From NCBI GenBank assembly GCA_030597965.1, contig JAUVQU010000034.1:1-15614 (forward strand): DNA of 15,614 bases, read 5' to 3'. Positions 1-7,582 of this stretch are shown piece after piece. A program made the translations under genes and the position numbers. The DNA comes from Cellvibrionaceae bacterium (GTDB lineage: Bacteria; Pseudomonadota; Gammaproteobacteria; Pseudomonadales; Cellvibrionaceae). The notes beneath the pieces are model-generated. The model saw only the letters and a list, made by a program, of their open reading frames with translations, did no database searches and was not told the DNA's origin. The stretch's first letter is position 1. Every line of letters begins with the position of its first letter.

Positions 1-1
1 C

Positions 2-160
2 GCGATCATTAAATCCTTTATTCACGATACAAGAGAAGAGGACGCCCATCGCTTTTTAAAGCGCATGAAACTCGAAAATCCAGGAACAGCAAAGGAAACC
101 ATTATTCAGCATTTACTGCTGCAGGAACTGGAGGAAAGCGGTTATTTGCGGGCGATTTAA
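2..160 (+). CDS. 3' end of an unrecognised gene (partial)
   Basis: An open frame enters from the left edge and encodes the last 52 residues of a protein, stopping at TAA (158-160). The tail is hydrophilic and probably helical, rich in charged residues, with the stretch RFLKRMKLENPGTAKETI near its middle and ending in GYLRAI. I do not recognise the family. It is convergent with the small minus-strand gene that ends at 192, leaving a 31-bp gap with no convincing terminator. The frame is real in the sense that it is open to the edge and shows sensible codon use, but 52 residues are too few to name a function. Confidence 0.55.
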   Translation, partial: AIIKSFIHDTREEDAHRFLKRMKLENPGTAKETIIQHLLLQELEESGYLRAI

Positions 161-191
161 AGGCGTATAACTTCCAGGCCAAACTTAGCCA

Positions 192-461
192 TCAGCCCAG
201 TCGCCACAAATAGTCTTCTGAAGTATGGCCCTGTATTTTCTTGCTTTTAGTACAAACCAAGCAAACACGATCAAGGGCCATATCAGCACTCGACGCAATC
301 GCGTCAATACTAAGAAAATCATACTCACCTGCTTCGAATAATTCTTTCAATGCATTAACAACCACACCTTCATCCATCTTGAATTTAACCCAGTGATAGA
401 GCCTAACATGAGCGACAATAATGATCGCCATAACAACAACTAAAACAATCTTTTCTCCCAC
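192..461 (-). CDS. Small membrane-anchored protein with possible winged-helix tail
   Basis: This 89-residue protein starts at GTG (459-461). A GAGG ribosome-binding site lies 7 nt upstream, and an in-frame TAA just before the start excludes an earlier one. Residues 5-19 form a hydrophobic stretch (IVLVVVMAIIIVAHV) that should span the membrane. Residues 30-45 look like an amphipathic helix. Residues 49-77 (FLSIDAIASSADMALDRV and following) have the spacing of a helix-turn-helix: a first helix ending in Ala-Ser-Ser-Ala, a turn, then a second helix. The C-terminus, with two cysteines (67 and 70), could be a small wing. I infer a one-pass membrane protein with a cytoplasmic helical, perhaps winged-helix, domain. 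I cannot name a family. It follows hrpB on the same strand after 86 bp and may be its distal partner. Confidence 0.65.
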   Translation of the reverse strand: MGEKIVLVVVMAIIIVAHVRLYHWVKFKMDEGVVVNALKELFEAGEYDFLSIDAIASSADMALDRVCLVCTKSKKIQGHTSEDYLWRLG

Positions 462-468
462 AACTTAA

Positions 469-472
469 CCTC
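469..472 (-). promoter_or_regulatory. Ribosome-binding site deciding a GTG start
   Basis: On the minus strand GAGG lies 7 nt before the GTG at 459-461. The next possible start, Met11, falls inside the hydrophobic segment. This site therefore supports GTG as the initiation codon of the 89-residue membrane protein. Confidence 0.6.
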
Positions 473-547
473 ACTTATCTCAAGCCGAACACTCCTAACC
501 TGTAATAGTTAAGTAACTCTATTAAAAGTTAAGCTTTTACACATGAA

Positions 548-3148
548 TTAACGTCTATTCTTGACTCTCTTCGTCGCCAACGCCACCAACGGATCATCTG
601 GCCACGGATGCTTGGGGTATCTGCCCTTCATTTCTTTTTTAACATCCTGATAGGAACCACGCCAGAAGCCGGATAAATCCTGCGTAATTTGCAGTGGTTT
701 TTGTGCAGGTGATAATAAATGAATCAGTAATTTCACTCGTCCCCCGGCAACACTGGGCGTGTGTTCACAGCCGAACATTTCCTGCAGTTTAACAGCGAGT
801 ACCGGTGGACTCTGACTATAGTCAATTTGTACATTGGAACCGGAAGGCACTTTGATTCTTAGCGGTGCCTGTTCATTCAACTCTCTAGGCAGTGGCCAGG
901 GCAATAGCAGGGCCAGCATGGCCTCCGTATCCAACTGCTTAAAGTGCTTCAGCGTGGTGACTTTATCCAGATACGGCAGCAGCCATTTTTCCAGCGAATT
1001 CAATAAACCCTGATCACTAACATCTGGCCAATCAGTCTTTTCATCCATGCCTCGCAGCAGCTCAATACGATTGCGCCACTGTTGAGTGTCTTTGCTCCAC
1101 TTCAGCAGATCCAGTCCACGTTTGCGAACCAACCCCAGTAAAGCTTCAGCTCTTTGCTCCGCTGATACAGACTCCAAGCGTTTGCGACTTAAGGTTAGTT
1201 GGCCAATACAGCGTTGCTGTTCGGCCAGTAGTTTTTGCGCTTGTTCATCCCACTCGACAATGACTTTTTCTTCGATGACTCCTGATAAATACTCCTCAAT
1301 CAGCTCGGCTTTTATCGGCGCCGCCAGAAAAACCAGATCCTGACTTTTACCTTTAATGCCACCCAGGTTGGCAATCGCTAGCCAGCGGTGCTTGCTCAAC
1401 GAGTCACCTTCCCTCAAGGCAGCGGCACGGCCATTACTTAAAAGATAACTGGCACTGCCGGAGGAACGCTGCCCTGCAATACGATCGGGATAGGCCCAGG
1501 CCAACAACAGCCCGGTCCAGTCATACGACTGAGGATTAGCTACTGCACTTAATTGAGCATTATGTTTAGGCAAGTGGTGTTTAGGCAGACTGCGCAGAAA
1601 TTGCCTCTGCTGCTGCTTGATCCTTTGAATCACAGCCGTTTGTGATCGCTCGGCTCGACGCTCACCGCGAATCAGTTCCAACCTAAAATGCAGATCAGCA
1701 CCAGAGCTGTAAAGGAAATCCCGCTCACCTAATAATGCAGCCAGCTCGCAAGCTTCGTCGGCTAAACCATTACGCTGGCCCAATAACATCATATGTGCCA
1801 GACGTGGGTGCGTCGGTACAGCGGCCATGGCCTGACCATGTTCCGTCAATGACCAGCGGCAAGAACCCTTATCGAATGTCACAGCACCCAACTGCTGCAA
1901 AAGATCCAGTGCTTGCTGATAAGGCGCTGCAGCCGGTGTATCCAGCCAATCCAACTCCTGTGGGACACTCACACCCCACTGCAATAACTGCAATGCCAGC
2001 GGCGCCAGATCGGCGTGTTGAATCTCCGGCGCAGTGAAGGCTGCCAACTCCTGCTGCTGACTCTCACTCCATAACCGATAACACACCCCCGGCTCCAATC
2101 GCCCTGCCCGGCCTCTACGCTGTGTGGAAGAGGCTTTGGATATACGCTGGGTACTCAAGCGGGTCATGCCGGTATTAGGATCAAAAGCGGGCTGACGGCT
2201 TAGACCGCCATCAATCACGACACGAACCCCATCAATGGTGAGTGATGTTTCTGCTATGTTCGTCGCCAATACTATTTTACGCTTGCCTGAAGGACACGGT
2301 TCAATGGCTTTACGCTGCTCCTGCAAGCTAAGATCACCGAACAATGGCGACAGTAAAATGTCGCCATTAGGCTGCTGTACGAACCACTCACTCAACTGAG
2401 CATGGGCACGTCTTATTTCACCCTGTCCCGGCAAGAACACCAGTAAACTGCCCTCCTGCTCTGCCAGTGCCCGCTTCACGGTTGTAACCACACGATCCAC
2501 AATGCGCTCACCGTATTTATAAGCTTCACCGTAAATGGTTTGTACGGGAAACATACGCCCGTCACTGCTAATAACGGGGGCATTATTCAACAACTGGCTG
2601 ATATTGGCACCGTCCAGCGTTGCGGACATGACTAGAATTTTTAACGGCGATTCACGCAGGTCACCAAACAGCTGCCGACCCTGTAGCGTCAATGCCAGAC
2701 CCAGATCACCGTCCAGACTGCGCTCGTGGAATTCATCAAATATCAGCAAGCCAATGCCTTCCAGGGAAGGATCATCCTGCAACATTCTTGTCAGGATACC
2801 CTCGGTAACCACTTCAATACGGGTCTGGGCGCTGACCTTACTATCCAGCCGCACACGGTAGCCTACGGTTGCCCCCACCTTTTCACCCAACATTTGTGCC
2901 ATACGCTCGTCGGCGGCGCGCGCGGCCAAACGACGCGGCTCAAGCATCAGTATTTTTTGGCCGCCTGACTTTTCATCATGCAGCCCTTCATCATTCAGCC
3001 AAGGCTGATTGAGCAACTCAAGTGGTACACAGGTAGTTTTACCCGCTCCGGGGGGCGCTTCCAACACAACTTCATCACCACAATCTAATGCGGCAATCAA
3101 ATCAGGTAATACCTGCTGGATAGGTAATGAATTGAAACGTTTTGACAT
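548..3148 (-). CDS. hrpB: ATP-dependent RNA helicase HrpB (DEAH family)
   Basis: HrpB is a cytoplasmic DEAH/RHA-type NTP-dependent helicase whose cellular role is still poorly defined. The 866 residues carry the family motifs in order: Walker A PPGAGKTT (32-39), motif Ia LEPRR (69-73), motif II DEFH (138-141), motif III SAT (175-177), motif V TNIAETSLTIDG (296-307) and motif VI QRRGRAGR (343-350). The helicase-associated and HrpB-specific C-terminal regions follow, ending in a basic tail. The closing stretch around KGRYPKHPWPDDP is typical of HrpB. Enterobacterial HrpB is a little over 800 residues, so this copy is slightly long. Part of the excess is a hydrophilic insert at about residues 51-64, between Walker A and motif Ia. 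It lies 116 bp downstream of fghA on the same strand. I see no frameshift. Confidence 0.97.
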   Translation of the reverse strand: MSKRFNSLPIQQVLPDLIAALDCGDEVVLEAPPGAGKTTCVPLELLNQPWLNDEGLHDEKSGGQKILMLEPRRLAARAADERMAQMLGEKVGATVGYRVRLDSKVSAQTRIEVVTEGILTRMLQDDPSLEGIGLLIFDEFHERSLDGDLGLALTLQGRQLFGDLRESPLKILVMSATLDGANISQLLNNAPVISSDGRMFPVQTIYGEAYKYGERIVDRVVTTVKRALAEQEGSLLVFLPGQGEIRRAHAQLSEWFVQQPNGDILLSPLFGDLSLQEQRKAIEPCPSGKRKIVLATNIAETSLTIDGVRVVIDGGLSRQPAFDPNTGMTRLSTQRISKASSTQRRGRAGRLEPGVCYRLWSESQQQELAAFTAPEIQHADLAPLALQLLQWGVSVPQELDWLDTPAAAPYQQALDLLQQLGAVTFDKGSCRWSLTEHGQAMAAVPTHPRLAHMMLLGQRNGLADEACELAALLGERDFLYSSGADLHFRLELIRGERRAERSQTAVIQRIKQQQRQFLRSLPKHHLPKHNAQLSAVANPQSYDWTGLLLAWAYPDRIAGQRSSGSASYLLSNGRAAALREGDSLSKHRWLAIANLGGIKGKSQDLVFLAAPIKAELIEEYLSGVIEEKVIVEWDEQAQKLLAEQQRCIGQLTLSRKRLESVSAEQRAEALLGLVRKRGLDLLKWSKDTQQWRNRIELLRGMDEKTDWPDVSDQGLLNSLEKWLLPYLDKVTTLKHFKQLDTEAMLALLLPWPLPRELNEQAPLRIKVPSGSNVQIDYSQSPPVLAVKLQEMFGCEHTPSVAGGRVKLLIHLLSPAQKPLQITQDLSGFWRGSYQDVKKEMKGRYPKHPWPDDPLVALATKRVKNRR

Positions 3149-3264
3149 GAATAAAATATCGACATTAAAGGTTTATAGTTTACTCTGCTTGATCGCTGAA
3201 AAGCAGTACAGGTCTAAAATAAACCGGTGCACTGAATAATCGAAGATAAAAGCTTTCGCCAATA

Positions 3265-4131
3265 CTACTTCAAATTTGCAGCATGGAATCGCAGGTGATC
3301 CTCAATAAAACTAGCGATAAAAAAGTAGCTATGGTCATAGCCGTCCTGCCGTCGCAACTCAAGCGGATAACCACTCACGTTAGCCGCTTCTTCTAAAGCT
3401 TCTGGCTTGAGCTGTTCAACCATAAAGTCATCGGCCCCGCCCTGATCTACCAATGCAGGCACCAATCTAGGCACTGGCTCAGGCAAGTCTGAAACACTCG
3501 CCTTCATCAGCTCACTGGCATCGTACTGCGCCCAATTCTGTCGATCATCACCCAGGTAATTCCTCAATGCTTTTTGCCCCCAGGGGCAATTGACAGGATT
3601 ACTGATGGGACTGAATGCCGACACAGATGCATAACGCTCAGCATTTTTTAAAGCCACAACCAAAGCCCCATGCCCTCCCATAGAGTGACCACTGATGGCT
3701 CGCCGACTACTGACAGAGAATAGAGACTCGACCAGTTCGGGTAACTCTTTCACCACATAGTCATACATCTGATAGTGTTTGCTCCAAGGCGCTTGCGTGG
3801 CGTTCACATAAAAACCCGCCCCTAAACCAAAATCATAGGCCGCTTCAGCGTCATCTGGTATTTCCTCGCCTCTGGGGCTGGTGTCAGGCGCCACAATAGC
3901 AATACCCAACTCAGCTGCCACCCGCTGAGCTCCGGCTTTATGCATAAAATTTTCATCGGTGCAGGTCAGACCCGACAACCAATACAAAACCGGCACCTTT
4001 TCACCGGTTGAGGTCTGCGGGGGCAAGTAAATTGCAAAACGCATTTGGCAACCCAACACCTCGGAGAAATGGCTGTATTGCTTATTCCAACCCCCGAAGC
4101 TCTTATTGCTACTGATGTTTACGGCGTTCAT
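3265..4131 (-). CDS. fghA: S-formylglutathione hydrolase
   Basis: This esterase-D-type alpha/beta hydrolase (288 residues, normal for the family) hydrolyses S-formylglutathione to formate and glutathione. It is the second step of glutathione-dependent formaldehyde detoxification in the cytoplasm. The nucleophile elbow GHSMGG places the catalytic serine at residue 150. The acid lies in the DQGGADDF stretch (229-236, most likely Asp229). The catalytic histidine is His267 in DGYDHSYFF. The oxyanion region WLSGLTCTDENF (51-62) is also typical. The start ATG (4129-4131) has an AGGA about 10 nt upstream. It lies directly downstream of frmA, with a REP-type inverted pair in the 144-bp gap. No formaldehyde-responsive regulator gene (FrmR-like) is next to it. 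Confidence 0.97.
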   Translation of the reverse strand: MNAVNISSNKSFGGWNKQYSHFSEVLGCQMRFAIYLPPQTSTGEKVPVLYWLSGLTCTDENFMHKAGAQRVAAELGIAIVAPDTSPRGEEIPDDAEAAYDFGLGAGFYVNATQAPWSKHYQMYDYVVKELPELVESLFSVSSRRAISGHSMGGHGALVVALKNAERYASVSAFSPISNPVNCPWGQKALRNYLGDDRQNWAQYDASELMKASVSDLPEPVPRLVPALVDQGGADDFMVEQLKPEALEEAANVSGYPLELRRQDGYDHSYFFIASFIEDHLRFHAANLK

Positions 4132-4193
4132 GGTAAACGTTTTCCTATTATTACTGTTCGGTTAAGTGGGATCCTTTTTCTGCTGCACAGAAA

Positions 4194-4265
4194 TTCGCTT
4201 GCAGGGCAAGCTCCCACAAAAACCCAGACCGCCTTATCATTGTAGGGGCCAGCCCTGCTGGCGAA
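4194..4265. repeat. REP doublet (inverted pair, REPIN-like)
   Basis: Two 25-bp units face each other across a 22-bp spacer. Unit 1 (4194-4218) reads TTCGC, then the hairpin TTGCAGGGCAA, then GCTCCCACA. Unit 2 (4241-4265) reads TGTAGGGGC, then CAGCCCTGCTGG, then CGAA. Read in the same orientation, both have the form TGTRGGRGC - GC-rich hairpin - GCGAA. This is the layout I know from Pseudomonas REP sequences: a conserved head, an imperfect palindrome and a conserved tail. Each unit has its own 4-5 bp stem, and the two heads can also pair with each other. It sits between the frmA stop and the fghA start, so it would be transcribed into the intercistronic mRNA. No REP-associated transposase (RAYT) is present in the window. 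Confidence 0.8.
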
Positions 4266-4275
4266 TAGCTTCTGC

Positions 4276-5394
4276 CTATCGATCAAAATGAATAACAGTA
4301 CGAATACTTTTGCCTTCATGCATCAAGTCGAACGCGTCATTGATTTCATCAAGGCCCATCGTATGGGTAATAAAATCGTCCAACTTAAATTCGCCAGCCA
4401 TGTAACGCTCAACGATTCCAGGCAATTCAGTACGCCCCTTAACACCACCAAAGGCGGTACCTCGCCATACCCGGCCAGTGACCAACTGAAATGGACGCGT
4501 ACTGATTTCCTGGCCCGCACCGGCAACACCAATAATCACCGACTCACCCCAACCTTTATGACAGCACTCAAGCGCAGAGCGCATGACATTCACATTGCCA
4601 ATACATTCAAATGAGTAATCCACACCCCCATCGGTCAGGTCAACAATAACGTCCTGAATTGGCTTATCGTAATTATCAGGATTAATGCACTCAGTAGCCC
4701 CTAACTTCTTCGCCAGATCAAACTTTGACTCATTGATATCGATCGCAATAATACGGCTCGCTTTTGCCATGGTTGCACCGATGATCGCAGCCAGACCAAT
4801 ACCGCCAATGCCAAAGATGGCAACCGTATCGCCCTCTTGTACTTTGGCTGTATTCATCACAGCACCCATGCCGGTGGTAACGCCACATCCCAGCAGACAG
4901 ACCTCTTCCAAGGGCGCATCTTTACTCACCTTAGCCAAAGAGATCTCGGGTAAAACTGTGTATTCAGAGAAAGTGGAACAGCCCATGTAGTGATAAATTG
5001 GCTGGCCATTTTTAGAAAAACGGGTCGTACCATCGGGCATCAAGCCCTTACCCTGGGTTTCACGAATCTTCTGGCACAGGTTCGTTTTTCCGGATAAACA
5101 AAACTTACACTTGCCACACTCAGGGGTGTAAAGCGGAATAACATGATCTCCCACCTTTACACTGGTGACACCTTCACCGATGGATTCGACAATACCACCG
5201 CCCTCATGACCCAGCACGCAGGGGAAAATTCCCTCTGGATCATCGCCAGACAAGGTAAAGGCATCTGTGTGGCAAACGCCGCTTGCCAGAATACGCAGGC
5301 GTACCTCACCAGCCTGCGGCGGCATAACATCAATTTCTTCGATGGTCAGTGGTTGACCGGGACCCCAGGCTACTGCAGCTTTAGATTTGATCAT
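4276..5394 (-). CDS. frmA: S-(hydroxymethyl)glutathione dehydrogenase (class III alcohol dehydrogenase)
   Basis: This is a zinc-dependent, medium-chain NAD+-linked dehydrogenase. It oxidises S-hydroxymethylglutathione, formed spontaneously from formaldehyde and glutathione, to S-formylglutathione. Class III enzymes can also reduce S-nitrosoglutathione. The 372 residues match the usual length. Catalytic zinc ligands are Cys41 (GVCHTD), His63-Glu64 (GHEGGG) and Cys170. Structural zinc ligands are Cys93, Cys96, Cys99 and Cys107. The nucleotide-binding glycines are at 195-200 (GIGGIG), with Asp219 at the end of strand 2 as expected for NAD specificity. The ATG at 5392-5394 follows a weak GGAA. 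The product is the substrate of FghA, encoded next downstream, so the pair form a short detoxification operon. The 185-bp upstream gap must hold the promoter, but no clear -35/-10 pair is visible. Confidence 0.97.
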   Translation of the reverse strand: MIKSKAAVAWGPGQPLTIEEIDVMPPQAGEVRLRILASGVCHTDAFTLSGDDPEGIFPCVLGHEGGGIVESIGEGVTSVKVGDHVIPLYTPECGKCKFCLSGKTNLCQKIRETQGKGLMPDGTTRFSKNGQPIYHYMGCSTFSEYTVLPEISLAKVSKDAPLEEVCLLGCGVTTGMGAVMNTAKVQEGDTVAIFGIGGIGLAAIIGATMAKASRIIAIDINESKFDLAKKLGATECINPDNYDKPIQDVIVDLTDGGVDYSFECIGNVNVMRSALECCHKGWGESVIIGVAGAGQEISTRPFQLVTGRVWRGTAFGGVKGRTELPGIVERYMAGEFKLDDFITHTMGLDEINDAFDLMHEGKSIRTVIHFDR

Positions 5395-5579
5395 GTTTTG
5401 TTTCCGTTGGGAGGTTAGCGTCTTCTATGACTAAAGATTGTAATTGTTTATTTTAAAAAGATAATACCGAAAAATCACAACTCATAATGACCAACTGGGA
5501 GGTATAACAGCATTTATCTCCTTAGCCGAAAGCATGGTGCAGAGGAAGGAATGGCCTCAGGGTATTCAGGACGGGACAT

Positions 5580-6476
5580 TCAGAGACCCTTGGCGCGGGC
5601 AACCTTTGAGCCACTGTCTTTACCTAATTTCTGACTGATAAAATTACCCGTCTCAATCAGTTTATTCAGATCAATGCCATGCTCTATCCCCAAGCCATTA
5701 AGCATGTAGATAACATCTTCAGTGGCCGCGTTACCCGATGCACCCTTAGCGTAAGGGCAGCCACCTAAACCAGCCACTGAACTGTCTATGGTGGCAATAC
5801 CCAGTTGCAGCGAAGCGTAAATATTTGCCAGAGCCTGTCCATAGGTATCGTGCAGGTGAACAGCCAGCTTTGAAGCGGGAATGTGTTGCAGGGTTGCCTC
5901 TAACATGGCGCTGACGGATACAGGATTACCAACACCCGTTGTGTCGCACAGTGAGATTTCATAACAACCCATTTCAAATAATTGGCGAGCCACATCGGCT
6001 ACTTTTTGAGGCGCGACATCCCCCTCGTACGGACAGCCAACCACACAGGAAACGTAACCGCGAACTTTCACATGGTCGCTGGCGGCTGCGGCCATAATGG
6101 GTGCAAAACGCTCAATACTCTCGACTACTGAGCAGTTAATATTTTTTTGACTGAAGGCTTCTGAGGCCGCAGCAAAAATAGCCACTTCGGTTGCGCCGGA
6201 CTCAATCGCTCTTTGGTAGCCCTGTATATTAGGTGTTAGTGCAGCGTAGGTGACACCCTCTTTACGCGCAACCTGCTGGAATACTTCGTCACTGCCGGCC
6301 ATTTGTGGCACCCATTTTGGATTCACAAAACTACCGGACTCAATATAACTGACGCCGGCGTCGGCGAGCTTTTCGATCAATTCGATTTTTACCGCCGTTG
6401 TAATCGGCTGCTTTTCATTTTGCAGGCCGTCACGGGGGCTGACTTCGATAATTCTTACTTTACCTGGAAGTGCCAT
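5580..6476 (-). CDS. mvaB: Hydroxymethylglutaryl-CoA lyase
   Basis: This TIM-barrel lyase cleaves (S)-3-hydroxy-3-methylglutaryl-CoA to acetyl-CoA and acetoacetate, the last step of leucine degradation. The 298 residues match bacterial enzymes. All expected active-site residues are present: Arg15-Asp16 in EVSPRDGLQNE, the metal ligands Asp16, His207 and His209 (HLHDTYG) and Asn249, and the signature SVAGLGGCPYAKGASGN with catalytic Cys240. The start ATG has an AGGAG 7 nt upstream (6484-6488), a strong site. Bacterial HMG-CoA lyase genes often sit in a leucine/isovalerate (liu) cluster with methylcrotonyl-CoA carboxylase, but no other gene of that pathway is adjacent here. It is 161 bp downstream of the methyltransferase-like gene and 185 bp upstream of frmA, so it may be a single transcription unit. 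Confidence 0.96.
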   Translation of the reverse strand: MALPGKVRIIEVSPRDGLQNEKQPITTAVKIELIEKLADAGVSYIESGSFVNPKWVPQMAGSDEVFQQVARKEGVTYAALTPNIQGYQRAIESGATEVAIFAAASEAFSQKNINCSVVESIERFAPIMAAAASDHVKVRGYVSCVVGCPYEGDVAPQKVADVARQLFEMGCYEISLCDTTGVGNPVSVSAMLEATLQHIPASKLAVHLHDTYGQALANIYASLQLGIATIDSSVAGLGGCPYAKGASGNAATEDVIYMLNGLGIEHGIDLNKLIETGNFISQKLGKDSGSKVARAKGL

Positions 6477-6483
6477 TGCTTGG

Positions 6484-6488
6484 CTCCT
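6484..6488 (-). promoter_or_regulatory. Ribosome-binding site of the HMG-CoA lyase gene
   Basis: On the minus strand AGGAG lies 7 nt before the ATG at 6474-6476. This near-ideal Shine-Dalgarno spacing fixes that ATG as the start. Confidence 0.65.
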
Positions 6489-6637
6489 GTGGTGTGGTTA
6501 AAGGGATGCATGACACTAAACACCTAATTGGACATAAAACTTTCGTTTGCACACCCCAGAGTGCTCTCTCTTGCTGCTTTACTGAAATTCACCTTGGAGC
6601 GAAGGCCTACAGCAGGGAGAAAAATAAAATCCTATTA

Positions 6638-7462
6638 TTAAGGCTTAACAAACTTCAACGTCATTCGATCACTCTCACCAGTTGCCAAATATTCTTCTCT
6701 GTCTTGTTCACCTAAACGCAAGGTCGGCGGCAAGCTCCAAACACCGGCAGGATGCTCGGTGGTATCTTTCACATTAGCATTAATACCACTGGAAGCCTCC
6801 AGCACAAAGCCTGCAGATTTCGCCAACGCAACAACCTTAGCCTCAGTCATATAGCCGCTTTTGATCATGTCTTTAACAGACCTGCCCGCTGGCGCTCTAT
6901 GCTCCACCACACCCAGCACACCGCCCGGTTTCAAAACACTGTAAAATTCTTTAAACGCTGCTTCTGCATAGCCCGCCTTTAACCAATTATGAACATTTCG
7001 AAATGTTAATACTCGGTCAATAGACCCTGGCTTCGCCATTACCACACTTGAAGGAGGGTGAAATTCAGCAACATGCACCCGCTCATACAATTCAGGGCTA
7101 CTCGTTAATTTATCCAAAAAGCGATCACGCCCTCGGCTAAAGTACACGACCGGAGAATTCTCAGGAAAATGCGCCGCGTAAAACTGGCCCCGCTCATTGA
7201 GGTAAGGAGCCAGAATCTCGGTATACCAGCCACCGCCTGGCCAAATTTCCACCACATGATGATTCGGCTGCACATCAAAAAACAACAAGGTTTCCGCAGG
7301 ATGTCTGTACACATCGCGCTGCGAATAAGACTCTGTCCGTAAACTACTCTTAATTGCAGTTTCTAACGCAGAGCTGATCTCCGGCTTCACTTGAGAACAC
7401 GCCTGCAAAAGCAGCAATCCACACAATGGCACCGCTAAAATATTCACTAGTCGTACAGTCAT
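6638..7462 (-). CDS. Predicted lipoprotein with SAM-methyltransferase fold (COG4798-like)
   Basis: The 274-residue protein has two parts. Residues 1-21 are a signal sequence: basic start MTVR, hydrophobic core ILAVPLCGLLLLQA, then a lipobox LQAC with Cys22 as the probable lipidated residue. From about residue 50 it resembles the predicted methyltransferases of COG4798: YRHPAETLLFFDVQP, then VVEIWPGGGWYTEILAPYL (69-87). There, Glu71 and the glycine run correspond to SAM-binding motif I. Later come RVLTFRNVHNWL and LKPGGVLGVVEHRAP, matching post-motif regions of class I methyltransferases. The substrate is unknown. The oddity is the location: export would place it in the periplasm, where SAM is not expected. 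The start ATG has GGAG upstream. It is divergent from gcvR, sharing a 120-bp region, and its stop is followed by a T-rich tract without a strong hairpin. Confidence 0.82.
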   Translation of the reverse strand: MTVRLVNILAVPLCGLLLLQACSQVKPEISSALETAIKSSLRTESYSQRDVYRHPAETLLFFDVQPNHHVVEIWPGGGWYTEILAPYLNERGQFYAAHFPENSPVVYFSRGRDRFLDKLTSSPELYERVHVAEFHPPSSVVMAKPGSIDRVLTFRNVHNWLKAGYAEAAFKEFYSVLKPGGVLGVVEHRAPAGRSVKDMIKSGYMTEAKVVALAKSAGFVLEASSGINANVKDTTEHPAGVWSLPPTLRLGEQDREEYLATGESDRMTLKFVKP

Positions 7463-7506
7463 TTGATTACTCCACTAAAATCCATCGACATACTGCTGAC
7501 AGCACT

Positions 7507-7534
7507 TTGAGACACAACCAACACACCCTATACT
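7507..7534 (+). promoter_or_regulatory. Sigma-70-type promoter of gcvR-trmL
   Basis: TTGAGA (7507-7512) and TATACT (7529-7534) are separated by 16 bp, and each hexamer matches the consensus at 5 of 6 positions. Transcription would begin near 7541, about 40 nt before the gcvR ATG. An 11-bp dyad, TGCTG-A-CAGCA (7494-7504), lies just upstream of the -35 element and could be a regulator site, though it is short. Confidence 0.6.
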
Positions 7535-7582
7535 GTCGACATCCAACAACAAACAATAATTCCCTGAATAAAGGAATAGATC

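Noticed and set aside
1735..2037. Open plus-strand frame of about 100 codons
   Set aside because: It lies wholly inside hrpB on the opposite strand, has no ribosome-binding site and gives a low-complexity, non-family-like protein. It is a shadow of a strongly supported gene, as are similar frames across 1086-2968.
3185..3206. Hairpin CTGCTT - 10 nt - AAGCAG between hrpB and fghA
   Set aside because: A 6-bp stem with a 10-nt loop and no T-run on either strand; too weak for an intrinsic terminator.
4685..4990. Plus-strand frame of about 100 codons opposite frmA
   Set aside because: It is complementary to the conserved nucleotide-binding part of frmA and is a coding shadow.
5395..5500. Sigma-70 promoter for frmA
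   Set aside because: TTGTGA and TATTAT are present but only 8 bp apart, and other pairings need 18-19 bp to poor hexamers. I could not pick one with confidence.
6608..6650. Terminator after the methyltransferase-like gene
   Set aside because: A T-rich tract is present on the minus strand (TTTTATTTTTCT), but the only hairpin, TTAAG-C-CTTAA, has a one-base loop and overlaps the stop codon.
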